Positions 1-12,458 of a DNA stretch of 64,000 bases are shown piece by piece. Below the pieces are notes generated by a model. It saw nothing but the letters and a program-made list of their open reading frames with translations. It ran no database searches and had not been told where the DNA came from. The DNA lies in contig CP126192.1 of the NCBI GenBank assembly GCA_030272155.1, forward strand, positions 7,598,501-7,662,500, in the 5' to 3' direction. This stretch comes from Tetradesmus obliquus. Lineage: Eukaryota; Chlorophyta; Chlorophyceae; Sphaeropleales; Scenedesmaceae. Positions within the stretch are counted from its first letter, which is position 1, and every line of letters starts with the position of its first letter. A program made the position numbers and the translations under genes.

Positions 1-2368
1 GGTCCCATTCCAGTGTTGATGCTTTGTGTTGTTTGGTATCCTCTGTAGGTTATTATTAGGTCCTATGCCAGGTGTGACCCTTCCCTGGCTGTGTTTGTTT
101 GTTTGGTAGCCCCTTTTGGCTGTAGTTTAAACAGCGCATTGTTAGCATTGATGTGTGTAGAACATACTTGGCGGCTCAGGTTACTGTTACTGTTATGTGC
201 GGCGCTGCTTTTGATGACAGGCCTCAGCTCGTGCTGTGTGTGTGCGTGTGTTATTAAACGTCTGTGGCTGGTCTGTGGGTACGGTTGGGTGTGCAGCTTG
301 TCAGGCTGTGGTTGATGCTGAGCTTGTGTAGCATGATGGCACGTGTTTGGAGCTTCCGGCTGTTGCGTTGCGAGCAGGGCGGTTGCAGCTGCAGTGGTAG
401 ACGTAGCTGTTGGTACGGCTGCAGCTCCTGTGCTGCCCATACTACCCAATGCTTCGGCTGTTTTCTTTCGAACTGGTGTTTGGTCTTGCCATGTTGTCTG
501 TGGCATTGGGCGCTACACACAACAGCGCTGTTTGAAACAGGGCTCCAGGTCTTTGCCGCCATAATAGTGCCGCCTGCAGCACGTGTACATTTTTATGTGT
601 GTGGGCACTGACTTGGCATGTGGCAAAGGCCTGTTGTGCAGCTACAACACTCTTTATTTTGCAATTGGCTTCACTGCTGTTGCCTCGATCGCCTCCTGAG
701 TCTGTTTGAGACCCAAGGCGTCAGCTTCAGATGCGGCACACCTGTTGCGCATACATACACACACTTGAAGCACCATCGCCAGCTCCTTACATCCATATGC
801 ATCCCCGCTGTCTCTTTTGCACACGCGCACTTAGTGCATGTGGCAGTTCTATGCAAGGTGCGTGCAGTGCTACTGGCTTTGGGAGCTTTTGTGGGGCGGT
901 TCACTGTTGCCCACGTGGCGCACACTACGTGGTTGTTGCGGCTGAATCAATGCATGGCCAACAGTAAAGCTCGTTGGTTTTATGAATGAAAGGGCACAAC
1001 GGGGCGCCAGTGCATGTCTGTTGTGTAGCTGGCAGCTACCCCTGTTTGCTGCCCACCAATCAGACCAGTACTGCTTTTACTTGTGCGCATACTACGTCTC
1101 AGGCCGCCCCAGCTGTGCTGAGATGAGACTGCTACTAACCTAGTGTTGTGTAGGGGCCCAGGTCTGTATATGCTGGGTGGTTGTGCACTTGCCGTGCTGC
1201 GCAAAGCCCTCCTAAAGATGCTGTCCTCAGGCAGACAGCCAGGCACAGCCACTGCATCACACATGCACTGATACCATCACCTGTGTTTGGCTACTTGCAG
1301 TGCGGAGTTGACGTTATGGCCATGTTGTGGTCTTACTGTTCAGTTGCATGCATAACACACCGGTTCTTCCACCTATACATAAACCCATGCTACATAATGA
1401 CAGCAGTGCTGCCACCTTCATGGTGAGGTACTGCTGTCGAGTTTGAAGCGTTTTGAATGATGTTTCAGGCCCTGAGATGGTCTGATTGCCCGATGGTGGG
1501 CTGTGGGCTGGCAGTGGTGGGCTGCAGCTGATCAGCATATTGACTGTTTGAACAGGCGTGCTGGCAGCTGCAGCAACGTACTAAGGACTGCTTCTACACC
1601 ATACAATCCTGTCAGAGGAGCGCTGCGGTGTTGAGACAAAGAATGGTTACTGTTGAAAGCAGAAGGCGTCGTTGTTGTCGCAGACGGGCTGTACGGCGTC
1701 TGCGGAAGAGCAGGGATGTGCTGTGTTATCTGAGCATTGCTCCTTGAGCTGTTGCAACCAGGTGCATGCGTTGGTATTCTTGTTTGTTCTGGTGATGCCA
1801 TGCTGTGATAACAGGACGCTAGTATTTGTTGGCAGCTGGGCAGGCACAGAGATGGATGCATGGCAGAAAATGTGTACAGTATCAGGTTGACAAGCGTAAC
1901 AGTTGAGGTTATATTCCAAAACGTCAAGACCTATGATGGCGTGCGTATGCCGCTGCTGTCAGCACTTGTAGAACTGTCAGACGGTGTGCTGTGCTCTGTG
2001 TTGAATGGGGCAAACGCATGTTACAGCAGGCCTGTCATTGTTGCAAGAATACTTGCGAATCAGCTTCATCAGCATGAGAATATGTCGTTGCTCAAAACAC
2101 AGCGTGATGCTCCGCCTACATCAGATGACGGCCTGATGCAGGCCCGCAGCAAGGCAGCAGTACAGCTGCACTGCTTCGCGGCAGCACATGCTTAGCGCTT
2201 GGTCAACGATAGTATATACTCACACACTCAAAACTGCAGATATGCTGCGGTGTACATATGTGAGCATCTGCGCCTTCGGCCGTGATGCAATGACAGCACT
2301 CTCGCCAGCCTGGTCCCAGGTTATGACCACGCTGAGCAACGCCAACACAACGCAGTTTCACAGCAGGC
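1..2368. other. 5' end of window, no recognised gene
   Basis: No family could be recognised on either strand. Open frames here are short, overlap one another on both strands and are rich in His, Cys and Thr, as expected of chance frames in this base composition. The best candidate is a 111-codon ATG frame on + at 1860-2195 with fairly balanced amino-acid composition, but it has no recognised domain and no splice context. The last part presumably holds the promoter of the gene beginning at 2482. Confidence 0.6.
1860..2195 (+). CDS. possible small hypothetical protein, 111 aa
   Basis: ATG-to-TAG frame of 111 codons starting MAENVYSIRLTSVTVEV. Composition is mixed rather than the Ala/Ser/Cys/Leu runs given by CTG-tract frames, which is the only argument for coding. 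No signal peptide, membrane helix or family motif is visible, and a frame on the other strand overlaps its start. It may be chance or the tail of a spliced gene. Confidence 0.18.
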   Translation: MAENVYSIRLTSVTVEVIFQNVKTYDGVRMPLLSALVELSDGVLCSVLNGANACYSRPVIVARILANQLHQHENMSLLKTQRDAPPTSDDGLMQARSKAAVQLHCFAAAHA

Positions 2369-2375
2369 TATAAAG
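2369..2375 (+). promoter_or_regulatory. TATA box of first membrane-protein gene
   Basis: TATAAAG lies 107 nt before the ATG at 2482, a normal distance for a core promoter with a 5' UTR of about 70-80 nt. No similarly placed perfect box precedes the paralogue at 8631; the nearest AT-rich block there is about 8380-8405. Confidence 0.5.
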
Positions 2376-2481
2376 CTGGAGGAACATATAGTCTGTTGGT
2401 CGTGTTTTGAAAGTCACAGAATCAGCAGCAATACAGTCGGCGTCGTATACGCACGTTCAGCGTCAAAGAAGCATTACGACG

Positions 2482-5400
2482 ATGTTTGCCCTCAGCCACC
2501 GCGTTGGCCGTCCTGGGATGGTAAGCTATAGCTAATGTGTCACTGCTTAGCATATAGTATGGCCTCTCGTTCACAGCTGTACTTACCTGTGCGCAGCTGA
2601 TCAGCTCAAGTGCAGATAGCAGCCTCAATTGGGGGTTGCAACCCACCTTAGCTCCAGCTGTACTGGCAGAATTCTGCCTCTGAGCCGCTCGTTCTCAAGC
2701 TGCCACCTGCTGCTATCTCTCTACGCACAAAGCTCACTATACCCACCGCTTCCGCTGTGCTACACAACTGCATTGCAGGCTGCTGCTGCGCGCCCTGCCA
2801 GCGCTCGCAGCAGCATGCCGTTGCTGCCACTGCGCGCAGCCACCCGAGGGCCTGCTGCTCTGCGAGTAGTTGCTTTCCGTGATGATGACAAGCAGCCTTT
2901 GAAGAAGCAGCCCAGTATGAAGCGGCTAGACTCCCTCAAGATGAAGACAAATGAGGCCAAGACAGTGCAGCGCAAGAACAAGCAGCAGCTGCAGAAGACA
3001 ATCAACAAGCGTGAGCAGTGTGGCTTGCATGCTGCAAGCAACAAGGGCCCGCACTGCTGCATGTTCCAATGACAGCACCACAGGCAGCAGTAGCAGCAGC
3101 AGCATCTTCAGCTGTATTCAATGAGGCGGCCGCAGCAGTTGCTGCAGCTAACCAGCTTAGCTGCAATCGTGCCCTGCGGCAGTGCTGGCAACAGGATCAA
3201 TGGGCCTCTGACAGTATGCTGCTGCTGCTGCTGCCGCCGCCACAGGCCTGCCAGATATTGAGGCACCGGTTGCCAACAAGCCCACGGTGTACAGCATCAA
3301 CACCGCTGTGCTGGCACTGGCTGCTGGCCTGGCAGCCTCCAACCCTCAACTGGTGCGGCGCTGCGCGTGCCTGTTGGTTTGCAGCTGGCACAAACTTGCT
3401 GAGCACAGCAGCACACCTGTCAGCTGCTGCACCACAGCCGCACAGCGTCCACCCAGCAGCATGCCAGTGCGAGACCCTGCCTGCATGCTGCCCTACACAA
3501 ACACACACAGGCAGCAGGCATCCTGTTCAAGCCCTCCTTCCTGGCTGGCGGGGGTGCCACCTCATCGCTGATCCTGCCGCTGATGCTGCTGATGCTGCTG
3601 CTGCTGCTGCTGATGCTGCCGCATTGTGCAGGCCGCAGGCATCCTGTTCAAGCCCTCCTTCCTGGCTGGCGGGGGTGCTGCCTCATCGCTGATCCTGCCG
3701 CTGATGCAGATCCTGTCACTGGGCTGGTCTGCTGCTGCTGTGACAAACTTCGTACAGGGGGTGAGTGTGGTTTCAACAGTTGCATTCTTTATGTGACAGG
3801 CAGCTGTTGTAACATAGTGCATGCAGGAGAACAGCACACAGCAACTGTTGTTATAGTTGTCACGCACAGCAGCCTTGGGTGGTAGAGCTTGCCCAGCTCT
3901 GACAGTGCCTGGGCATTGTGCTGCATAATCATGCATGTAACATGTTGGACAACAATTGTAACAACTGCCGCCGAACACGCAGGATGGCGCCATCAAGGAC
4001 GACCTGGCCTCCACACTGCACAAGCGCCTCAACGCCAGCCTCTCAACCTTCAGCATCGCACAGCTGGGCCTGCTGGTGAGCGGCTGAATCCAATGTTTGG
4101 TGTTGCAGCTTTCCATTAATTATACGCTGTACTAAACAGAAAGAGCGAAAGAACAGTATGCAGATGTATTGTGCCTGCAAGCACAGTGAAGCTTGCAAGC
4201 ATGCATAAGTCGTTCAGCAGGAGGCTCGCAGATGGCACAGCAACTCCATTGCATTACATTACATTACATGCTCCACTCAACGAGGAGTGGGAACCCCAAT
4301 CAGGAGCCAACGAGAGACTCTATAAACATAAGCAGCCACCAATGTGCATTGCCACACTTTTCACTCAGCTTTGTTCTGTGCTTCGTTTTCGCAGGGCCTG
4401 CTGCTCACGCCCCTATCCGCCAGCATCCTGGTTGGTGCTCAGGGCTCCACCATTCCCAGCAGAGCACGCCATGCCATGCCATTCCGGGAATGCTTTGACG
4501 TGTGTTGTTTCTCCTTGTTGCAGGGCCTGCTGCTGACTCCGCTGTCAGCCAGCATCCTGGATGGTGCTCAGGGCTCAAGAGATCCTCACCAAAGCAGGCC
4601 TGGCAGTGCTTGGGGCTGGCGTGCTGTTCCAGCTGTGTGTGGCCGGTGTAAAACAACAAAACTTAGGAAATCTGGTCAAAACTGAAATGTATATGTGCGT
4701 TTTTAAACCTGCTGCAGGGCCTGCTGCTGACCCCGCTGTCAGCCAGCATCCTAGATGGTGCACAAGGCTCAGAGATCCTCAACCAGACTGGCGTGGCAGT
4801 GCTTGGGGCTGGCGTGCTGTTCCAGCTGTACGTGGCCGGGGTGAACTACTCACGCAACGCACCTGAGGGCTACAACCCTGTCGCAGATGCCAAGGTGGGT
4901 GGGCATGCATGTGGGCAAGCATGTGGGCAAGCATATGTGGGGTGTGCCATGCTTATGTGCTGCATTGTGGCTGGAAGCAGTACTATCGCCAATGGGGATA
5001 GGGGGAGCTCCGCGTCCAGTCAACCCCTGTTGCGGGAGGTACAGCAAACGTGCAAAAGTGGTGCGCTGCTGCTGCTGTCTGCACAGCAGTGCTGGGGTGC
5101 GGAGCACTGCCAGTGCACGGAGCATGGCTTGCAGTGCAGGGCTGATGCCAGCTCTGCTGCCAGCACAATGCTGCTCGCGTTGGCAGTCCACCATAAACAC
5201 TGGTGCTGCTGCTGCCGCTGCTGATGCCGCTGATCCTGCGTTTGCATACCTGGGTCAACGACGCCAAGAATTTTATCACTGACGCCTCCGAAGGCAGCTC
5301 TCCTTGGTTATTCATTGCGTATCATTTGTGCTGCTGCTCTTTGCTTTTTGCTGTGCAGACCCCGATCAATGACGCCAAGAACATATTTACTGGCGTCACC

Positions 5401-6843
5401 GGCGCCGGCGGCAGCTCTACCGGCTACGCCTACCTCACTGCTGCTGCTGCTGCTGCTGTTCCTTCTGCCTCTGCAGACCTGGGTCAATGACGCCAAGAAC
5501 ATCTTCACAGGCGTCACCGGAGGCAGCTCAACCGGTTACGCCTACCTCACTGCCGCACTGCTGGCGTCTGGGCTAGGCTACATTGCAGCGCCGCTGCCAA
5601 CGCTGCAGGCAGTTTTTGGAGGCAGCGTGGCATCTGCTGGGCCTGAGTCCATCGTGCTGTGGCAGCTGATCGGCGCTGGCGTGTCGATGCTGGTTGCACC
5701 ATGGGCACTCAGCCTGAAGGTATGGGCTAGCAACTTGCAGAAGTTGACCAGGCTGTTGTTTTGGCGCTGAAATGCATGGCAGGTGCCTTTTTGTTATACC
5801 AAGATGCAGATGTTATTAGCCTGCTGTTGGCTACAAGCGGTTCGCACAGCTACAGCCTGCACCCGCAAAACCTTATATGCTAGGAGGTTGTGGGGGTGTA
5901 AACTTGCTGCTGCTGCTGCTGCTGCTGCCACTGCAGGAGGCAGCTGCAGGCAACCAGCTGTCTGACGTGCGCTACAAGCTGCTCAACATCGGCCTGCTGT
6001 CTGCAGGCATTGGGCACCTCCTGGTGCTGCAGGTGGGCCTGTGATGTTATTTTTTTGTTCTGTAGTCTCAACAGGTCCTTCTGCTGCACCCCTCAGCTGC
6101 AAGTACAAGCTGTTCTAGATTGCAAGCAGCAATCTGTAGTGTAATCAGTAGTGTAGTGTGTTGTATGTGCACTCGTTGACATCGTGAATTCCTCAGGATG
6201 GGCGTAGCTGGCATTTGCTGTGAGTTGCAGCTTTTATGATATTAGCTGTTAATGCCAGTGCGCAGCGCCCTTGGCAAGCATTTGGTGTTGCAATCAGCAC
6301 CATGCTGACCCAGCGGCGCTGTGCACTGGCATCACACAGTCTGTGAGATTAGCATGCAGCTGCAGCAGGTCTTGCGAGCTTGCCTACTGCACCCACAGCA
6401 CCGTCACCTACTGTTCATCAATTTTATTGGGTCTAGTTCCCTGCTGCCTCATTTACTGCCTCAGCCAAGGCTGATTGTGTGCATTTGCATTTGCCTGGTC
6501 AACTTCTGTGTTCCTGCATTTGCTTGTCTGTTGTGTCACCTGCGTGTGCAGCCCCTGCTGGCCGATTTAGCCAAGTGCTGCCTACAGCACCCCACAGCAG
6601 CTGCCACGGCATACCTCCTGCCCCTGCATGCTGCTGCCCTGTATACTGCTGCTGTTGCCGCTGCTGCTGCTGCAAATGCACATAGCTCCTAACCATGTCT
6701 GCTGTGTGTGCCACTTGCAGCCCCTGCTGGGCGACCCAGCAAGGTCTGGCCCGCTGCTGCCCGTCATTGTGGGCGCCTGGGCGAGTGCTGCCCTGCTTGG
6801 CGGGGTGGGCCTACTGAAGAAGGCTCAGAAGCCCATCCGCTAA
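2482..6843 (+). CDS. chloroplast-targeted eight-helix membrane protein, paralogue A (412 aa)
   Basis: Nine exons: 2482-2520, 2779-3010, 3246-3352, 3632-3760, 3983-4075, 4718-4894, 5477-5719, 5937-6032, 6721-6843. All phases agree and give 412 residues. Exon 1 encodes only MFALSHRVGRPGM. It was chosen because the paralogue has the same 13-codon first exon with the same donor. Residues 1 to about 45 are rich in Ala, Arg and Ser and acid-poor, like a chloroplast transit peptide. A basic, Lys/Gln-rich stretch follows (about 50-90), then about eight hydrophobic segments (near 104-126, 145-167, 190-212, 223-243, 279-302, 316-338, 355-372, 384-404) and a basic tail, KKAQKPIR. I do not recognise the family; a plastid envelope or thylakoid protein is an inference. 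Introns 3, 5 and 6 and the 3' flank carry truncated exon copies. The tandem paralogue at 8631-14994 shares nearly all intron positions. Confidence 0.83.
3511..3600 (+). repeat. truncated copy of exon 4 (paralogue A)
   Basis: After its own acceptor at 3509-3510 it repeats the start of exon 4 (AAGILFKPSFLAGGGA), then passes at the sequence CTGATG into a CTG tract that leads to the true acceptor at 3631. The breakpoint lies where the exon's own Leu/Met codons read CTG ATG, suggesting triplet microhomology. Confidence 0.8.
4396..4650 (+). repeat. two truncated copies of exon 6 (paralogue A)
   Basis: Copies start after CAG acceptors at 4395 and 4524 and repeat the 5' part of exon 6 (GLLLTPLSASIL). 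The second reaches the region encoding VLGAGVLFQL but has one extra A relative to the intact exon (CTCAAGAGATC against CTCAGAGATC), so it would shift the frame if spliced in. The intact exon begins at 4718. Confidence 0.85.
5247..5445 (+). repeat. two truncated copies of exon 7 (paralogue A)
   Basis: The copies near 5247 and 5358 repeat the coding sequence for TWVNDAKNIFTGVTG with substitutions. The second has a good acceptor (GTGCAG at 5357) and an extra GlyAla, and runs into a CTG tract just before the intact exon at 5477. Confidence 0.85.
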
Positions 6844-7115
6844 ACCGCACTCTTCCTAGGGTTTGGGGTTTCGGGGGTGTAGGTAGGATTTAAGCCCTGC
6901 TGGTGAGCACCTGGGCCAGCGCTGCCCTGCTGGGTGGGGTGGGCCTGCTCAAGCGAGCACAGAAGACCACCCACTAAACACCCCTTCAGTGCTAAGGCTG
7001 TAGATGTTTGAAATGGGGAAGCCTGGATTCATGTCTGTTGGCAATCTGGGCAAGCACTGCCTTGCTGGGCGGTGTAGGTCTGCTCAAGCGCTCACAGAGT
7101 GCTGTGACCTTCGAA
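6549..7115 (+). repeat. last-exon copies around the stop of paralogue A
   Basis: An acceptor followed by CCCCTGCTGG at about 6549 is a short 5'-edge copy of the last exon. Beyond the stop at 6843, blocks at about 6890-6977 and 7020-7115 repeat the end of the exon (ASAALLGGVGLLK). The first ends in its own TAA; the second is more diverged. They could act as 3' UTR or as alternative last exons. Confidence 0.75.
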
Positions 7116-8630
7116 TTCCAGATGTTGAACTCAAATCAGTGCAAAAGATCGCTACTGCAGCCAGCACGAGTTGTGAGTTGGAAATACAGAGAGCAACCGG
7201 GGCCGGTTGGCTGCAGCAAGCGCGGGGCAAGATGTGAAGTAAATGGATTTAGGTTGTGTTTGTCCCCGACTCGGGAGGAGAGCAGCAGTATGAGAAAAAA
7301 ACAATGGGAGTGGTTTGCGCATGTTGTGTGGGAGAAATCTTTTGAACATTACCGTGTGAATTCTTTTTGAGTGTGTGCGGCTACTTGTAAGCAGCTTCTG
7401 CATGGTTGTCGACCTTGTGTGATGCAAATAGGATTTTTGGAGAGATGGCCTGAACTTATGTGCCAACAGCTGCGTTTACACGGTTGCTGCTGCTGTAGAA
7501 GCAGCAGCAGGCCATGCAGAACTTTCCTGCTTTTGAGAGATTGTTGCACCTGAAAAAGGTGCAAAGGCAAGTGCCAAACATGAAGAAGTGCACTGTCCTC
7601 TGGTATGATGTCGGGTGCAGCGCAGTCCTTTTACTGTGTAACAGGGCTTTGAGTCATGAACCTGCATGGGACTGGCAGCAGGGCTGCATGTGGCCATATC
7701 AGCCGCAAACAGAAGAACAATCTCCTTCACAGGCACTGCTGACAGCTACCAGTGTAGGCACACAACTCCAGGCAGCAGGGCACATTGCTTGACGATCTTG
7801 TGCAGGATCGGTTGGCAACTGTTGCAGACAGTGCATCGCTACATTGTGAAGCCACATGCTCGCCACAGCACTGACATATGCAAAGCTGAGCAAAACAGGC
7901 AACAACAGGTCAGCAGCACAGCATCTCTCTGTCAACAGTGTTGCAGAATAGCGCTATTAACAAATAAATGTTCGGCTTGCTTTGAGGGGATATGAAAGAG
8001 CATGACACAATGAAGTTGCAGGCATTGATCTGCTAGCATAATCCTTTCGCAGCACTTTTGAGCGCTCAAACAACCGGCTGACCTCTTGCTGTATACATAA
8101 CATACGTATCCTGCTGTGACGCTGCTGCTGACAGCCGGTGGCCTGCAGCGCGCTGACTCGCCTGCACAGTACACATGTTGGCACCACCGTACATCTGACA
8201 TGCAAGTGGTTGTAGTTTACCAGCTATTAGTCCCCGCTTGTTCCTCACTCGGGTTCGATTACAGCAGTGTGGATGATTCGCCGCTGTACACATGGTAAGC
8301 AGTACACACGCAAACCTCGGACAACCCAAGGTTTGCCAGCCCAACTTGCCGAAGCAGAGCCTTCCGCACTCATACGTGCATAAATTTTTTATAACTTGAT
8401 ATAATTGCTACACAAACGCTGAAGTTCGCGTCCTTCATCGGTGACCCAAACTTCAACGCTCCGATCCCAGGTTGGTCATCACGCTGAGACAATACGAGCA
8501 CTCGCCGCGAAACAGCAGCAGCATACGAAGGTCATAAGCGCAACAGCTTTCCACGGCACACCAGCACCATCAGCGCATCGTAGAACCTTTTCTAAAGCTT
8601 ATCACAACAACGATTGCAGCAGCTCCGACA
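7116..8630. other. spacer between the two paralogues
   Basis: No gene recognised. It should hold the 3' UTR of the upstream copy and the promoter of the downstream copy. Frames on both strands are short and unremarkable. An AT-rich block at about 8380-8405 (TTTTTTATAACTTGATATAA) is the best core-promoter candidate for the second copy. Confidence 0.5.
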
Positions 8631-11600
8631 ATGTTCGCCCTCAACCAGCGCATGTGCAGGCCTGGCATGGTAAGGGCTGATCTTGGTTGAAAGTTGGCAG
8701 TATGCATTAGACACACGAAGACTAATGCGATAGCGATTTTAAACAGGAAATGCACTCTGTCACCTGTCAAACAGCTGATCTGCTGGCCTGTGTATCTCTG
8801 AACAGCAAGGCTACTCATCGCACTGCTGCTGTGCAGCATTGCAGCAGAACAGACAGTACTGCAGACCCAGCTACTGATGCTGATAGACACTATGTTGTAT
8901 GAACACACCAAGCAGCAATAAAACAGGTCCCCTGAGATCTCTTGTTTCTATCAATGCGCACTTGCTGCCCAGCCCTCACCTGACACAGCGCCACCTGTCA
9001 ACTGCTGCTCATCCTGCTACCACGCAGGCTGCTGCTGCCAAGCCCCACAGCAGCACTCTGCTGCCGCTGCGCGCAACAACCCGCAGGCCTGCTGCTCTGC
9101 GTGTGGTGGCCTTCCGTGAAGATGACAGGCAGTCCCAGATCAAGCGGGGCACCCGTGATGCCAAGAACCAGGCTAGGAATGTGGCCAACCAGGGCAAGCA
9201 GCAGCTGCAGAAGGGCAAGAACAACATCAACAGGCGTAAGTGGCGGCTGCAGTTGTAGCAGTGGGGTGTTGTGTGCATCTTTGCCAGTGATATTGTGTCC
9301 GGTCATGTTCTGGCAGCAATGCAGAGCAAATTGCAGATGTGCATTGCCTGAGCCTGAGGCTTGCTGCAGACCAATGCACATGCTGCCAGTGGCACATTGC
9401 ACACCCTGATTAATTCATGTCTGATCTGGTCACAGAAAGGCCAGCCTGTCTACCAGTAGCGTATCAAGCGGCCTGTGACGAACCGAGTAGCGAACGGAGC
9501 AGACATTGCATCACATGTTGATGTTAAGCTGGATGCTGCTGCTGCTGCCTACTGCTGCTGCCTACTGCTGCTGCCATCTGTGATTGCAGGTGTCCAGAGC
9601 GCTGACATCGAGCGCCCCGTTGCCAACAACCCCAACGTGTATGGCATCAACACAGCCGTGCTGGCGCTGGCTGCAGGCTTTGCAGCAGCATCTCCTCTGT
9701 TCGTGAGTGTGACGCAACATTAATTTGATGCTCGACAACATAGCTAGTTGATGCTGCACATGCAGGGTGCGGTTGCAATCCTTGAGAGCCAGCACTGCCG
9801 CTGCGCCTGAACAGTAGCATCAATTTTTGCTGCTGCACACGCTGTTGCCTCCTGCTGCTGCTACTACTGCCTGCACTTGCCACCTCTGTACACTGCCACC
9901 ACACTTCTTCATTCCAGCCTTCTCCGCTGCTGCTGCTGCTGCTGCTGCCACAACCCTTCTTTCTATGCAGACTGCCTCCATTCTGTTCAAGCCTGAGTTC
10001 CTGGCTGCCGGTGGTGCTGGCTCTGCCCTGATTGAGCCGCTGATGCGCATCCTGTCCCTGGGATGGTCATCCGCTGCTGTCACCAACTACGTGCAGGGCG
10101 TGAGTGCCCACGGCTGACACGTGCACTGAGTGCATCAGAAGAAGTACTTCACTGTTCTGCCAGAGCACTTGCTGCTGACAGGCACTGTGTGCTAGCGGCG
10201 CCAGTGAACAAGCATTGTGCATGTACGCGGCTGAGCTGTGGATGCCTGGTTTGGACTGCCAATCTGGTGTGCATACACAACGCGAACTTGCCGTCACTCC
10301 TTCAAAAGGCTACTGTCTGCTGCTGTTGCTGCTGCAGGCTGGTGCCATTGAAGATGACCTGGACAGCCTGCTGCACAAGCGCCTCAATGCGGGCCTGTCC
10401 ACATTCTGCATTGCCCAGGCCCTGCTGCTGGTGAGCTCCTGTAGGGGATGCACACAGCAGGCACAGCTAGCTGCAGCTATGCTGTGCATAGATTGACGAC
10501 CGGTGTGAAGGTACACTTCGTACTTATCACAAGCTCAACAATTGAGGCGACTCAAATTTACACAGCAGCACAAAGGCTTGCACTGGGATGTGAAACTGCA
10601 CCAAGGCAGCGCTAGCACTACTGTGTTCATTCTGCGCTGCAGACCTTCGGCAAAGCTGATCTGTGGCTGGCGATTGAATCAGCACCATTGGCTTTTTCTC
10701 TTGCTGGATACATTCATCAAGCTGGCACTCAGAGCACTCATCAACCTGATACTTAAGTAGCCGTGAGGCAGGGCTTGCCACAGTATTGCAGACCACGATG
10801 GGTAAGGTGTTGTTCTGCACAGGTGTGCCACAACACTGTGCAGACCACATCTTACCTTCTGTGATCAGCTTTGAGCCACGCTCGCATGCTTGCGAGCAGT
10901 CGCTGCTACTGAGTAGACAACAGGCATCGTGCTGTTCATGACCTCAACTTGCAGCGATTGTCGGTTGTGCACATTGCTGTTTAAACCAATTGGGAGCTCC
11001 TGCACCCACCCCGATCACGTGTTTGACTGCAGGGTATCATGCTGATTCCTCTGTCAGAGAACGTCCTGGCGGTGCCCTGGGCACTGACGCTTAACAGCAG
11101 CCACCTAGTTAAAGTACTACGAATACATGGTTGTATGCGCTGTACTGCACTGCAGGGTATTCTGCTGACGCCTCTGTCTCAGAACATCCTGGGCGGTGCC
11201 TTGGGCACTGACGTGCTCAACACCGGTATCCTGGTGGGCCTACCTCCAAACAGTGCCCTAACTAACCCTAATTGCTGCATTACTCCTGCACCCATCCCAA
11301 CCACGTGTTTGGCTGCAGAGTATTCTGCTGACCCCCCTGTCTGACAACATTCTGGGCGGTGCTCTGGGTTCTGATGTGCTCAACATCGGAGGCCTGAGTG
11401 CGCTCTTTCCCCTGCACGCACTGCAGTGCTGAGGAGGCTTTTCAACTGCTGTTTGCCCTGCACCAACCCTGCACACTTGCTTGCCAATTGGCTTCAGGGC
11501 ATCCTGCTGACCCCCCTGTCAGAGAACATCCTGGCTGGCGCCCTAGGCACAGACGTGCTCAACACCTCCGGCCTAATCGGCCTGACAGCCGGTGTGGGCT

Positions 11601-12370
11601 TCCAGCTGTGGGTGGCAAGCGTGAACTACGCACAGAACGCACCAGAGGGCTACAATGCTGTGAAAGACGTGCGGGTGAGTAGGGTGTTGATTGGATGTCG
11701 AAGTTAGCATGTAGATTGGGCCTGACAGCCGGTGTGGGCTTCCAGCTGTGGGTGGCGAGTGTGAATTACGCAAAGAACGCACCGGAGGGCTACAACGCTG
11801 TCAAGGACGTGCGGGTGAGTAGGGTTGTGCTGGGGTTCAGGATTTGAACTTGGGTCTGACAGCCGGTGTGGGCTTCCAGCTGTGGGTGTCGAGTGCGAAC
11901 TACGCATAGAACGCACCAGAAGGCTACAACGCAGTCAAGGACGTCCGGGTGAGCAGGGTTTATTGGGAAATCAGGTTTGAATGTGGTTTTAGGTGTTTGG
12001 TGATGGGTTTGACAGCCGGCGTGGGCTTCCAGCTGTGGGCGAGTGTAAACGAACAGGCAAAGAATGCAACTGAGGATTACAACACAGTGAAGGAAGTGCG
12101 GGTGACAAAGTGATTGTTTAGCAGGCGGGTGCTACAGACACGCTTCATGATCGATGCACGAGGCAAACTCATCCTCTCCTACGCTGCCGCAACACTTGCT
12201 GCAATTCACCAGCATACCTGGGTCAGAGCGGTCACCAAAACGTGTAGCAAACTAGCCAATCAAACAACTACTGCTGCTGCAGGCTTGGATCAGTGAGGTG
12301 GTCAACACCTTCACCGGTGTCAACGGCTTCACCTCCCTGCTGTACGCAATCCCACGTCATCAATACCAAC

Positions 12371-12458
<88 letters not shown>

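Noticed and set aside
2629..2778. start of paralogue A in the continuous frame at 2629
   Set aside because: The paralogue comparison gives a 13-codon first exon (2482-2520) with a conserved donor and a phase-0 join at 2779, plus a TATA box at a suitable distance.
3090..3692. 224-codon frame on + across exons 3 and 4 of paralogue A
   Set aside because: It is out of phase with the conserved protein; the paralogue and splice phases support the three-exon reading.
8240..8262. GGGTTCGATTA resembling a tRNA T-loop
   Set aside because: No matching acceptor, D or anticodon stems could be folded in the flanking 80 bases.
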